Shown here: positions 35,794-50,800 of the stretch, one piece after another
Numbering within the stretch: position 1 is the first letter of the stretch
Layout of the letters: each line of letters begins with the position of its first letter
NCBI GenBank assembly: GCA_934746715.1
Contig: CAKVFI010000002.1
Location: forward strand, 124,001 to 188,000
From: an uncultured Clostridia bacterium
GTDB lineage: Bacteria; Bacillota; Clostridia; Christensenellales; UBA1242
Direction: 5' to 3'
Length of the DNA: 64,000 nt
The notes under the pieces: generated by a model
Seen by the model: only the letters and a program-made list of their open reading frames with translations
What the model was told of the DNA's origin: nothing
Databases searched by the model: none
Position numbers and translations under genes: made by a program

Positions 35794-35840
35794 AAAATTA
35801 ATAAATATACAAACAAATGAGCAAATTAAGGTGAGGGGTT

Positions 35841-38800
35841 ATGAAGAGGAAATTTTTAAATATATTTATGATTTTTGTGTTTGTGCTGTCTTGTGGATTT
35901 TTGACTGCATGTGGCAACAGATACAAAAACATGGAATTTGAAGTTCAATATGCTTTTGTTGATGAAAATGGAGATGTTGGCCAGTGGTGTGATGCTGGGC
36001 AAACTCTTTCATTGAATTTTGGACATAAGCTTGATGATTTAAAATTTGATGAGTTTGGAAATGCAAATCTTGTGTTTAAAATCAACATTAAAAATGTTAA
36101 GGCAAAATACATAGATGATTTGATAGTTTATGACGGCAATTCTTTGTCATCAAAAATTGTTAAACAAGATGAAACTTTTTCTCTTAACATAAATGGGACA
36201 ATGTCTTCTTCAATCCGCATTTATGAAACAAAGTCAGGGAAAGAAACAAGTTTCCGCTTAAATATTTTTGAAAGTTTAAAAAACATAACCACAAATTATA
36301 ATTACAAACCAGCAATTGTTGTTGGACAAACAGTTAAATTAAGCAAACTTGTTAGTGCAAATCAAAGCAAAAGTGTGTTGTTATTTGACCCTATCAACAC
36401 CAATCAAACCGCGGTTGACTTTTCGATTGTTGATTTTGGCTATTACGACGACGGTCAAAATTGGATTGCAATTAAAGACGCTGCAGCTGGCGTTGATTTT
36501 GCAAAAATTGAAAATGGAGAATTGCAAGTTAAAGCTAATTACAATGCAAGCCTTCAACCAGTGATTAGGATTAAGGCTTCTTCTGCTGTTTATGAAGGTG
36601 AAGATGAAATAAGTTCAATTTTTGATGTGTATGTGATTGAAAATTTAAATAGCACAAACGCACCAGTTTTGACAGAAAGCCCAGACACAACTGCTGTGGT
36701 GAGTGAAAAAACTTTGTATGTCAACGATGAGGTTGAATCAAAATTCAAACTTTATGCTGGTATTGACAATATTGACAAACAATACAGCAGCAAATACATT
36801 GATGGCGTTGTTACCGCAACAGGTGAAAAAGCATACTATGGTTTGAACGTTTATGTTGACGGCAAATTGATTGATATTAACGACAACAATTATCATGGTA
36901 TAAGAATTCAATTGTTGAAACAAGCATCTTCAAAAGATGAATTGCTTAAAAACTTGTTCCAATACGAAATTAGTGCAGACGAAAACACTTATTTAACCTA
37001 TCCAAAATGCACTATTAAATTTGAACTTTCGGTTTATGGCTTGGATTATGTTGAAGAAACACCAAAATATTCAGCTTCAATCAATATCATTAAGCGCAGC
37101 ATCGTTAAAAATGTAACTCTTAATGGAGAAACAAGTGCGACATATACTTCTGGTGAAGTTTATTCAACAACCAATTCAACTTCAAGCCAAACTGGGCTTA
37201 ATTTGATTGTTGATGTTGCTCCAAACGATAATATGAGCCACTGGGTGCTTATTAGTGCCACAGAGGGTTTAACTTTGACAGGCAACGGCATTGTTACCCT
37301 TGACCACATTCAAAAAATTGGCAGTTATGATTACACAATGGCTGTGATGAACGGCTCAAACATCAATGTTAATTTTGCAAAAACAGGCGCAGTTGCTGGG
37401 CAATTGAGATTTGTAACACTCAAAAAAGCAAACTCTGATGAGGCTGCTGGTTACACAAGTGTGTATGAATTTAATGTTGAAAAAGTTGTTACTGCAAACA
37501 AATTTGAAGTGCTTTCAAGCGCCGATGGAGATGTTGACTTCACAAACAACACAATTTTAACAGACGCTAATAGTTTAACCAATGTATTTTTAAAGGTTTA
37601 TTATTCTGGTAACAAGCTTTCAACAAAGACAATTGATTTGAACTTGCCAACCAATTCAAAGTTTAAATTTTTAAATGGTGCATCGGCTATTAACCTTGAC
37701 AAAGATTTTGCAGGTGCGGGCATTTCAACAATCTTAACAAAACAGGGCACAGATACTGCTGGCGAATTTTATGATGTTTATCAAATTCCAATCAAAGCAA
37801 GCAAAGAATTAACGGAAGATATTGTTACAATTTCTGCTGGCAAACAAGGCAACTTTGCTTTGTTTGAAACAACTTTTGGTTTAAAGAGTGTGTTTGTTGC
37901 ATCTAATGATGAATTTGTTGTTCAAACAGAAGGTGAAAACATCTTTAATTTGGGCAAAAATCGTTACGCAGTTATCAACAACTCAAATGTTAAAAGTGAA
38001 CTTTATTTTGGGCAACTCATTTCCGGCACGTTTAATCAATCAACAATTGCAAATGTGGAAATGACAAGGTTGGGAGATGGCGACAATTTTTCTCAATATG
38101 CAGTTGATTTTATTGCCTTGGGCAAAATTGGCAGTGTTAACAAATTCCAAATTTGGGGAGCTCAAGGGGACAAAATAACTCGTTTCCAAGCCACAATTAG
38201 TTATTACATTAAAGACGGCGATATTATAAAGCAAGCACCACAAAAAGTTTTGGAATTTGAAATAGCTGTTTACAACAATGTGAATAGTATTGACCTTAAC
38301 TTTAAAGCAGGCAGCTCAAATGAAGTTGTGTACATCAACTCAAAATATCCACAAGCTGCAACCACAACATTTAACTTTAAATCAAGAAGTTTGATTGCAA
38401 CACCTTCAAACACAATTGTGTTTAGTGGTGAAGACAATGTGATTTCAAATGTTAACCAACTTAAATTGAGTTGTGCTGGTGATTTGCAAGCAGTTGAAAT
38501 TTATTGCGGAACTGAAAAACTTGAAATTGACACTAATGGCAATGTTTTAAATTATTTGCCTTCTCTTTCTGGCGAAATATCTGTTAAATTGATTAAAAAG
38601 CCAGAACTTGCAGTTAAATATGTTACATTGACATTGTCGGCATATAGTTTTGACACAAAACTTCCTGTTTCATCTTCCGTTACAATTGATTTTGGCGAGT
38701 ATGTGCCTTCAACTGGTGTGGAATTAAGCGGCAAACAATTGGTTAATGAAAACAACACGGCAAATTTGTATTTGTCATTTATTGATGTTGAAGACGGCGG

Positions 38801-41800
38801 ATATGCAGTTGCAGAGTTTAATGCCGCTTTGGTTTACAGCAATGTTTATGGTCAAAAATATGACGATATAGATTATGTACTTTATCAAATTCAACAGGAC
38901 GACAATGGCAACCCAGTTTTGGTTGACGGCAAATATTCAATTGTTGAACTTTCAAAAGCAGACAATAGATTGAGTGTTGACATTTTAAAGGCTCAAAATC
39001 GTGTTAGTTTAAAAGCTGACAAAAGTTTGGGTGGTGGAATTTATCTTTTAAGACTTGTTGCCATGGATTCATTTAATGATTTGACAGGCGAGTATGAAAA
39101 ATACGCTGATGTGGTTGTTACAATCACAGACGGTTCAGTTAAAGCAAGATATCGCATTGCAAGCGTTGAAGATTTTAAAAACATCAAAAACAACTTAAAT
39201 GCAAATTATGTTTTAACAAAAAATTTAACAATTGATGACCACACTTCTTTTGGCAATTTTTCTGGCAGTTTGAGTGGTAAAAATATCTCTTACTCAACCA
39301 GTGGTAATATTGTTGAAACAGAGCGTAGTTTGAAAATAACAATTGTTGCTCCAACAGTTGGCACAGACAATTTTTATGCAGGTATTTTTGCACAACTTAA
39401 AGGTTCAGCAAGTGTGGCTGATTTAACGGTTGATGTAAGTTTTAAATTTAAGGACGACATCACAAAAACTGATGCAAACAATTTGGTTTACATTGGTGGC
39501 TTGGCAGGTGCTGTTGAAAAAGATGCAGTCATCAAAAATGTTAAAATGTCAACCAACTTTGCAGGCATAAGATTGAATAAGGACAAAATTCAAACAGCAG
39601 TGTTTATTGGTGGTGTGGCTGGTGAATTTGCTGGCTCAATCAATTTGAGTGATTCACCAGTTATTGCAAAAGGTGGCATTCAAGCATCTTTAACAACTAA
39701 ACTCAACATTGGTGGCGTTGCAGGCAGATTAATTGGCGAAGTTAAAGGCAATGGAACAGAGTTGGAAGCATTAAAGTTTGACCTTGGCATTTCCGTTAAA
39801 CTTGAAAGCATTGATTCAACAACAATAAATGATGTTAACATTGGCGGTGTGGCTGGTGTTGCAAACGTTCAAAATTCAAGCACACCAAAAATTGACGGCT
39901 TTGTTGTTATGGGGCAAATTGATGCAACAAATTTAAGGGCAAAAGGCAATCTGGCTGGCGTGGTTGGCAGTGCAAACAATGCACAAATTTCAAATATCGC
40001 GTTGGTTGGTGTTAACATTGACGCAACAAACATCACTGGGCAAACATTGTATGCCGCTGGTGTTGTGGGGTCGGCTCAAACATCAAATATCAGCAATGTT
40101 AAATTCTTGTCATTTAGGCTTGAAGATGATTTAAGTTTGGCACTTTCAATTGCAAAAAATAAAAATCTTGGCTATGTTTCAAACGTTAATGGCATTGCAG
40201 CAGGCATTGCAGCAAATTCCGACGCAACAACATCTATAATGTTCTGTGCGATGGATAGTTTTGTTAAAAATGGCTTATTCTATTCTCTCAATGCAGACAC
40301 TGTTTATGGCATAGCAAACAAGGGCAACATTCAACAATGTTATGTCCGTGCAAATTTAAAAGGCTCAGAAAATAAAATTTATTATATTGCCGGTGGAGAT
40401 GCTTCTGCGGATTGGGCAACTGAAAATTGCTACTTTATTGGCAAACAATCTGCTGCTGCAAAATCAGTTGTTGCAAGGCAAACATATATTGTGGTTTATG
40501 GCACAAAAGAGGATAACACTGAATATTTGTCAGTTAATGGCGTTGAAATTAATTTTGGCACTTACAACAAAGAAAGTGAAAATGAATATCTTATCCCTGG
40601 CATTGACGCAAACATTTGGGGGCAACAACAATCGTTCAATACAGTTATAGTTAATGGCTACACTTTCTATTTCCCATATTTAAAAAGCAACTTAACATTG
40701 ATTCCAACTGATATTACAACAGTGTTTGACAAGGAATATATTAAAGGTATTTATTCTTTATATAATGATAATTATAATAATAATGTAAACACAGACAAAC
40801 GCGATGATGAAAACAACATCATCAAACATCAAATAACAGAAACAGTTATTGTTAACTACTATAATGACATCAACAACCCAACAAACAATGTGGCAAGGAA
40901 TATACACAATTTGTCTGATTTGGTTAAATTAAACAAAGTTCCAAATCACGAAAAAACAATTGGGGCAGTTGTTTACAAAATTATTAATGGTGGCAATTAT
41001 GCTTCTATTATTGGCAACAGTCAAATTTACTTTAAAGGTGTAACTGGTGCAAATGATTATGTTTTGGTTAAAGCATATTCAGTTTTCAATCCAGACGCTT
41101 GTGATTACTTTTTGATTTACACACAATATTGGTTCAGTGATATTGTGATTGAAGGCAACGATGTGCAATCAGTTGGCAACAACTATGTTTTGGATGCTTA
41201 CAAAGGGGCACAAAACATTGAATTGTACCTTTCAGCAATCAATGAAAGGAAAAATGACGACGCAGTTTACTCCAACTTGTTTGACGTTGCAAACATTCAA
41301 GAGTTTGTCGAAATTGAAACAAACATTTTGGACGAAACAAACTCTATTGTAACAATTTCAAACAATCCAAATTTGTTTAACAGATTTGTTTTGAGTTTTA
41401 AAGACGATTCAAACGAAAGTTCAAAAACAGAAACTATCACGTTTAAAATCAAATTTAATTTAACCAAATATTTTGGTGAAAATATATTTGATTATCAAAA
41501 AGATGGTGATGGCAATTACATTTTGGACGCAAACGGAAACAAAATCCCTCAATATCTTGAAATTGGAGCAAAAACATTAAATATCAACATCAGTGAAACA
41601 GCAACTGACCTTGAATTTAACACCGAACATTTGGAAGGTGAATCAAAGGAAAACTTTGCTTTTAATGCAACACTTTACACTGGCTTTGTTGCAAAATATG
41701 ATGAAGTAAACAAACCAGAAAACAACACATTGGTTAAAGTTAATGCTAACAACAATGTTGTTGAGTTTGTTGAAAACAACCATGATAGTTTGGTGATGAA

Positions 41801-44800
41801 TTTTGAAGTTAAAGAAGGGCAAACAGAATTTGAGCGCTTGCTTAATCAAGCAGGTGTAACCAACCTTGTTGATTTGTTTGACTTTAATGTTTTGAATACA
41901 TTTAATGCTTCAAACAAAACTTACAATTATCGCATTTCAATTCAACTTAAAGACACTTATGTAACAAGATATTTAACACAAACAATTAAATTTGGCATAA
42001 AAGTGTTTGCAAAAACAAACTCTGCAATTGATGGTGGAACAACAATTGATTTGATTATCAACCCAACAAGGTTGTCATCAAGCATTGTGATGAACAACTA
42101 TGCAGCAACAAGCGCAGAATCAATGGGCAACTACACTCACTTAATTACTTCCAGTCAAGTTGAAACAGCAAATATAACTCCAGGTGGCAATGGTGGCGTG
42201 CTTGCAATCCGCATGCAACCAAGTTATGCTTATATCAAGCAAGTTACATTAAAAAGCAGTGAGTTGTTTGTTCCAAGTTTAAACTCAAATGTTAAAGTGC
42301 GTTTTGAACAAATCATTTTGCACAAAGGGTTAAATAAATATATAAGCATTAGCCCAGCGTGCGATTTAACAGACGATTTGTTGGGCATTAAATTAAACCT
42401 TGCAACAAGCACAACTGATGGCATAACTTACGAGTTTGATGGCACAATTTATGTTCATGTTGTGTTGGACAAAAAGTTTAGTGGTTTGGCAGATGAAATC
42501 CGCTTAACACTTGATGTAACCAATGCTGATGACACTCATATTGTAAAAACAAAATCTTTAATAACTGACTTCTTGCCGGGTGTTGACCTTGAATTTGACA
42601 AAAATTATCAAACAAGTGCGCTTATTGATGGCAAAGCAGTTGAAGGCTATTTAATCCAACAAAATTCAACAAACAACATTGTTACAGTTAAAATTTATGG
42701 TTATCAATTTAACGCAAACCCAACTGTTGAAATTAAATATTTGGACGGCACTGGCGTTGGCACAGAAATTGATTATCAATGGCTGGATAAATACAGCGAA
42801 CTTAAACCAAACGCAGACGGCTCTTACTCAATGCGCCTTAAAATTGCAGTTAGAACCAACATCGAGCAACCATTTAAAGTGGTTGTAAAAATGAGTTTGG
42901 CAACCAACTCTCAAATAACCAGCGAAGCAAAAGAAATTAATTTCTTCCCAACTGATTATATTTTGAATGTTGAAAACACAAAATTTGAATTTAATTCAAT
43001 TTTAAATTTGGCAATCAATCAAGCAAGAGATTTAAGTTTTGTTTTTGCAACAAATAATTCAACATTGGATTTGTCAAACGAAATTTACAAAGCAATGATT
43101 GAAAGCATAAAAGCAGAAATCAAAATTGCAAATCCAGAATTTGATGATGAGCAAATTAAAATCGCTACATATCAAAAATTGATGTCCTTGTTTAGTTATC
43201 GTGTTGACGAAACTGGCAAGATTGCAACTTTTGATGAAGACAACGATTACTTTGCAGTTGCCACAACAAACTACGGCAGTGGTGAAAACAATCAAACATA
43301 TTTGCGTTTAACAGCAAAAGGCAAGTTTGAAACAACTGCAACTTTCAAAATTGGTTATGATTACGTTTGGAATAATGGTGTATTTAATCTTAAATTTGGC
43401 ACACCAAATCAAAACACATATCCACACATGATGGAAATCAGTTTTGACATGAACTTTTACACAGCAACCACTCGTCAATCTGCATTTGCAATCAGCAGTG
43501 CAGAAGATATGTTTGACACATCAGGCAATTGCTTGCTTGGTGAAGGGCAAAACTACGTTTTAACAAACGATATTGTGGTTGAAATTGCAAAACCAATCAC
43601 AACAAAAATTGCAAGTTTGGACGGCAACAACAAAAAGATTATCATCAAAAACTTTGTTGTTGAAACAACTGACAGCGAAGCTACAACATATTTGGGTTTG
43701 TTTGCCCAAGTTGATGAAAGCACAATGCTTTACAATGTTGTTGTGGATTACTCTCAATTCAACACAAGTTCAAACGGACAATTAACACTGGCTTATGATG
43801 GCCTTAACAACATTGTGTTTGGCGGTTTGGCTGGTGTTAACAACGGGCTTATTTACAACTGCGATGTTGTAAATGCAGGTTCAAGCAACAAAACAATTAA
43901 TTTGTTGATTAACAATTCCGCTGCAACAAGTTTGACATTTGGTGGTTTGGTTGGCATCAACAATGGCACAATCACCAACTCTCGTGTTGGAAGAAGTGAA
44001 TTTACAAAAATTATTGCAAACGACAATTCTCAAACAAGTTACACCGAACAATTTAAACCATTAAATTTTGTGTTTGGTAACCGCACAACAAATGTTGGTC
44101 AGGGCTTTAAATCAAACATTGGTGGCTTTGTTGGCGTAAACAATGCAGACACAGCAATTGCAAGTTCCTATGTTGCAAACACAAGTTTGTTCACATACTC
44201 CACAAATGCAGAAAGCAAACTTGCCGGCTTTGTGGCAGAAAACTATGGCAGAATTTCTTATAGTTATGTTAAAGGGCTTGAAAGTACAATAACAAATGAC
44301 AATCCTTATTCAACTGGTGCAAAAGTGGAAGCACATGCCGATGCTAATATTGCTGGCTTTGTTTATGAAAACATGGCGGGTGCAAACATTAACAACAGTT
44401 TTGCAAACATTGAACTCGTTTCAAAATCTGCATTTATGGCTGGCTTTGTGTTCCGCAACAACAGTGGGGCAACAATTGCTCAATCTTATGCAGCATGTAC
44501 ACTTACAAATGTGGACAAAACCACAAGTGCAACAATCACACCAGAACAACCTTTTGTTGGTGCTGACACAACGGGATTGTTGTCGTTTGGCACTATTCAA
44601 AATTGTTATTGGCTTAAAGACGAAACAAACAAACAAAACTTTATTGTTGCAGAAGAGTCCGGCAAAGACCAAGCAACAGGTTTAAACGCTGCAAATTTTG
44701 AAGAAACTTCAAACTTAATCAACTTTGTGTTTGTTTTAAGCAACAGCAAAAATGATAGAGATGAAGGTGTTTGGTCATTCTACAACAACAAAGGCAACAT

Positions 44801-47800
44801 GGTAAGGTTGCCAGAACTTACAAATGCAAACAATGTTGCACATTCATTTAGATATGAATCAAGTTTGAGCAGCGAAACAGAAGCTAAATATACTTACGCA
44901 ACAAAATTTGCTTTGGGCACAAAAAACAACCCAGACACAATCAGTTCTGTGCAAGAATTTAATGATGTGTTTACAAAATATGGCAGTGCAAACAAATTTA
45001 CTGGTTATGTTCGCTTTATTGCGGATATAGACTTTGCAAGCGACAAAACAGCAATTCAAACAAGGCGTCAATTCACATTGGGCAACAATTATGGTGCAGA
45101 TAGTTTGGATGCAAAAACAAGTGTTGATGGCAATGGCATGACAATCAGCAATATCTATCTTGATGTTGGTGAAGATAGAGAAGAAAGTGTTGGTTTGTTT
45201 GCAAAAATAAACCAAGCATATGTTAAAAACTTAAATTTAAACTTCTCGGCTGGGGAGTTTAGTACTGCAAACGCAATTTACTCTGGTGGTTTGGCGGGCA
45301 GAATAACTGATTCTGTGATTATCAACATCACTCTCGATGGTGCAAACACAACCATTCAAGGAGCAAATATGGTTGGTGGTATGTCTGGTTTGATTGAAGG
45401 GCAAAGTTTGGTTTATGGTATTTCTTCAAACTTAAGCGTTTCAACAATCCTTTCAAACACAACTGAACTTTACAATCCAACAAAACAAGCAAACAGCACA
45501 AACAATAGTTACGCAAAAACATTGTCTTACGCTGGTGGTATTGTTGGTGTTGCAGATTTGACATCGCGCTCATATTCAAGAGAAAATTACAATTTATCTT
45601 ACCTTTACATTAATGATAACGGCGTTTCAACAAACGAATCGTTAACAATTTTGGCAGACTACGCAGGTGGTGTGGCTGGCTATGTTGGCAAAGATGTTAA
45701 AGCATTAAGGCTCTCCTTCAACGTGGGCACTAACAACCGCATTAATGGTCAATATTCAGCGGGCGGTTTGTTTGCGGCAAGCATAGGGGCTTCAGTTGAA
45801 GCATCAAAAGTTAGTGCACTTGATGATGACGAACATCAATTTAAGTTCGACAAAACTTTGGCAACCTATGTTCTTGATATGTCAAAAGATTTGGACACCG
45901 AAAATTTGGGCAACACAAGTTTGATTGAATCCTATCAATATGGCGGCGGTTTGATTGGCTTGAGTGTTGGCTCAACAGTGTTCTCTTGTTACAGCAAAGC
46001 AAGTTTTTATGCAGGCAATGTTATTGGTGGTTTGATTGGCCTTGATGTTATGTCAACTTACAATTACAACTACGCAGTGCCTTTCATCAACTTTGCAACT
46101 GGCAACATGGGAGAATTAACTTATGTTGGCGGCTTTATTGGCAGAGCGGAAGACGCAACAAGCGCAAGTTTTGGTTTGATTTACACAGGTTTAAACAAAA
46201 AAGTTGCTGGTCAAAGTTATTTGTTCTCAACCATTTTGTTGGACCAAAATGCATACAGCCAAAAGGTAACAGATTTGCAAGCAGAAGGTGTAACTTATTC
46301 AGTTAAGTTCAACAACTTTATTGCAGATGACAAAGTTTTAAATCACATTGTTTCGCAAGTTTATGTTGGCAAAGTTAATTACAACAGTTCAAAAGTTAAC
46401 ATCAATTCAACCACAACAACCGGCACAACAACAGAAAACATTTCAAAATTATACAATCTTGATGTGCCAGATGTTCAACTTGCAACTTACACAAAAATCT
46501 TTGAAATTTGGGACACAAAATATTGGAATTTGGAAACAAACACAAGATATTTCCCATTGCTCACAGATGAAAGAACAAACAATTATGAAATCATTAAAGA
46601 TGTTTCTGATATAAACAAACTTAAAAGCAATCCTACTGGCAGATTTAAAGTTATAAACGATATTGATATGACAGGCTACTATGGCGGCGAAAACTTTGTG
46701 TTTGATTTTACATTTGAAGGTGCTTTGGTTGGTGAAAAAGAAGATGGAACAACTCCAAAATTGTATAATCTCAATGTGAGAGCAAGCAATTCAGGTGATG
46801 ATGCTGGTTTGTTTAGGGGCACAAAAGGTGCAACTTTCCGCAACTTGGAATTTTCTTGGATGGAAAATGGCGTTGGCAAAAACAGCAGCAGTAGTGTTAA
46901 CATCAAAAACTTTGCAGCATTCAGTGCAAAAGATGGAACAACAAAAGATGAAAACAATCAAAGTGTCAGCACAAGAATCGAAGCAGTGAACATCACTGTT
47001 GGCAGAACAATCAGCGATGAATGTCGCAATGGTGCGGAATTGTTTAAAACAGGCAGCTCAATAACCGGTTTTGCAGGCATGATTTTTGAGGCGGAAGGCA
47101 CAAGCATTATTAATTCAGGTTTTTCAGGCTTGGTTAGTGCAACAATTGCTTCTTCAACCGCCCCACAAGTTTATGTTGGTGGTTTGATTGGCTCTGGCGA
47201 AACAGATTTAAGCAATCCAGGTGAAAACACAATGAGTTTGGTTAACTGCTATATTGGTGCAGTTCAACAAACAAAATTTGAATTTAATTTAAATTCAGCA
47301 AAACAAAGTTCAATTGGTGTTGTGGCTGGCAAATTGACAAATTCAGCAGTAACAGGCGTAACAGTTGAAAATGATTACAGCACATTAAACAAACAAATTG
47401 GCGTTAAAATCACACTTGGCACTGCGGCAAATGCAAATTTAAGCGTTGCTGGTTTGGTTGGCTTGGTTGAAGATTGTCAAATTGAAAGCAACACAGTTTT
47501 GATAGATATCAGTTTGAAAAATGCCGAAGCAAATTCAAATCGCAATGTTTTGGTTGCTGGTTTGGTTGGCGAATATAGATTGTCAACAAGCAACTCTGGC
47601 AGAGCAATTTCAAACAACAATGTTCAATCAATTATTAGTGCAGAAAACAACAATTTAACCTTTGCTTCTGTTGGCGTTGCATGGTTAAATAGTTCAAACA
47701 AAACAATTTTTGAGCAAAATGTGTTTGATGGCAAAATTTCAACACAAGGCAACGCGTATGTTGGTGCTGTTGTTGGTTACGCATCTTACAATCAAGATGA

Positions 47801-50800
47801 AAATCACATTGCACTCAACCCAAATGTTGACAACAACAGTGTTAAGATATTGATTGACCAAGTTGTTTCAAATGTGGATATCTATGGTGAAATGAACAAT
47901 GCATTGAGCACAAACAAATACTTTGCTGGTGGTGTTGTTGGTTACGCAAACGGCACAGTAACATTAAGCAACACAACAAACATGGGCAAAATTGTGCCAA
48001 CAGCAGAAGGCACAAAAGCAAGCAATGTTAACTATAATATCGGTGGCTTAATTGGTTGTGCAAAACAAGTTGTTTTGGCAAACAGCAGTTTTACTTTCAG
48101 TTTGGCAACAATATTAACAAACAACTTAACAAAAGATGCAATCACATATGCAGAAGACTACTTAAACAACAACTTTAGAACAATCGGTGCATTGTTTGGC
48201 TATCTTGCAAAAGCAGACGATTCTTACAATTTGTTTGTTGGTGATGATGAAAATTTAACAAGATATTCGTCATCTGCAAACAAATCAAGTTTAACTTCTG
48301 ATTTGTTTTATTCAACTGACTTTGCTCTTGTGCCAGAAAACACAATGTTGGGCACAAACTTGGCGGCTGGCACATTGATTAACACAACGGGTTATCAACA
48401 AAATGCAATTCAATCAGGTTTGTGGGCAAATTCAAACGGAAGTTCAAATGTGCCTTACTTAACAAGCATGGTTTCATCAATGCGATTGTTGGGTATTATC
48501 GACAACACAACAAACAGTTATGTTGCAGGTTCGGTTGCAAATCCATTGTCTGGTTACACAAATTCAAGCAACAACTATTATTATTTGATTAATAGCAACG
48601 GATTTAATGTTGACAGCACATTTAAAGGTATTGCAGTTGGCACTGGTGCAGTTTTAAACAGCAATCAATTTTACATTGGCACTATTGATAGTGAGTCAGC
48701 AGTGTCAAATATTCACATTGAGTATGCTCCACAAACTGGAGAAGCAAATGTTAATGTTTTAAAATCAATTGTTGGCACAAACAATGGCGTTATGTTCAAC
48801 TGCTCAATTTCTGGCGATGTTGATGAAGTGCAAAGTGCAATGGGCTTGTTGGTTAACAACAACAATGGCATGCTGTCTTACAGCAATTCATCTGCAGATA
48901 TAAAATCAACAGTTAGTGTTAGTGCATTAACAAACACAAACCGTGGAACTATTAACAGTTGTTATGTTTCTGGCAACATTACAATCAAAGCAAATACTAC
49001 AGGTGTTGGTTATGCTTTTGCTGCAACAAGCGAAACAACAAACAACTATATTTACAACAGTTATGTTTCAGGTTACGTTAACAGCATTGCAGAAAATGGC
49101 TCTTCAATGACTGGCAACAAGGCAGAAACATATGGCTCAAACAACTATATTGATGGCTTGTCAACGCCAAAAAATGAGTTTAAGTCAGCACAAGACTACG
49201 TTGCATTGGTGCAAACAGCAATGTTGATGGAAAACACAAACAAAATGTTGGCAGGCAATTGGTTTACAACTGTAAACGATCAAAAATTAAACACAGCAAG
49301 CACAACTTTTGCTTACAACTACAATTACCCAGTTTACAACTTTAACAAGTACGCAATTGAAGCGGAGGGTGAAGAACTTAAAGTTCAAAATCTTGTTAAT
49401 GCTAGACAAACGGGTTCAGGCGAACAAACTAACAAATTCCAAGTTTCAACTTTGGGTGTGTTGGCTTCTGTTCAAGGCTTGCTTGATAAACAAACAAAAT
49501 ATTTTAAACTTACACATGATTTGGACGGCAACATCAAATTGGTTAAAGACAACAATGGTGTTGTATCCGAAATTTCAAACATCAATTGGACAGCGGTTGG
49601 TTTAAATTCAACAGTTGGTGGCTTTGCAGCCGTAAGCACTGGGTTTAATGGCAATTTTGATGCTTCAATTGAAAATGCGGTTGCAGGTGGAAATGACAAA
49701 CATATCATCGCAAATTTAAATGCAAATGGTTTGTTTGCAAACATCAACAATGCAACAATCGGCAATTTGAAATTGGAAGGCATATTTGACAATCTCAAAA
49801 ATTCTGGTGCACTTGGCATGGATGTTTCAGGTGTGGTTCAAGTTACAAACATTGATGTTTCTGCTCTTGAAGTTATTGGTTCAGAAAAACTTGGCGTATT
49901 GTTTGGTTCAATTGACTTTAAAGATGGTCAATCTGGGCAGGTTAACGTTGGTGAAGAAAACGGAAAAATTGGTGTTGTAACCTGCTATGGTGGAAGTGTT
50001 CAAACAGGCATTGACACTCAAGTTGCAACAGCAACAAACAAAGGTGAAAGCACTGTTGGTTTGATTGCTGCAACCAACGCTGGCGAAATTAATGTGTTTA
50101 ACGGCGATGAGGACTTAAACATCAAATTTAACACAACTTACGATGCTGTTTGCGGCGGTTTGGTTGGTGAAAACTCTGGTTCGATTGCTGCAAATCAAGC
50201 AGATACAAAAATCATTATTCAAACATCAGCAAACCACAAAGTTATTGGTGGTTTAACAGGTTTGGCTACTGGTGGTTTAATTTCAAACTTCACTGTTATG
50301 TTTGATTTTGCAGATATAGCAATGCCAATGTTAACTGCTTCAACATTTGGCGGTTTAGTTGGCAAGGCAACTGGTTCAATAGAGTTAACAAGTTGCTCAA
50401 TCAATGAAGAGCGTTGTGAACTTTTGTACATTTTTGGCAACAATTACTTTGGTTTGGTTGTTGGCGAATTGAGTGAAAACGGCAAATTAACTTTGGACAC
50501 TTCATTAAAAATTAGTTCAACTTATTGTGGCGTAAATTCTTTGGGCTTTGGCGGCATTGTTGGTTCAATGGACAACAAAAACTGCGGAATTTATGTAACA
50601 GGCAGCCTTGAACAATTTGCTCCTGTTTTGGCATCACAATCAATAGCGGCAGAAAGCGCAACAAATGGCACTGGCGGTTTGATTGGTCGTTACGTATGCT
50701 CTGGCAACAGCAATGAAGGTGAAACAGAAGATGTTATTAAAGGTGGCGAAATTCAATTTGGCTCAAAACCTGGCAACATTGTCATAGGTGGAACAACCAA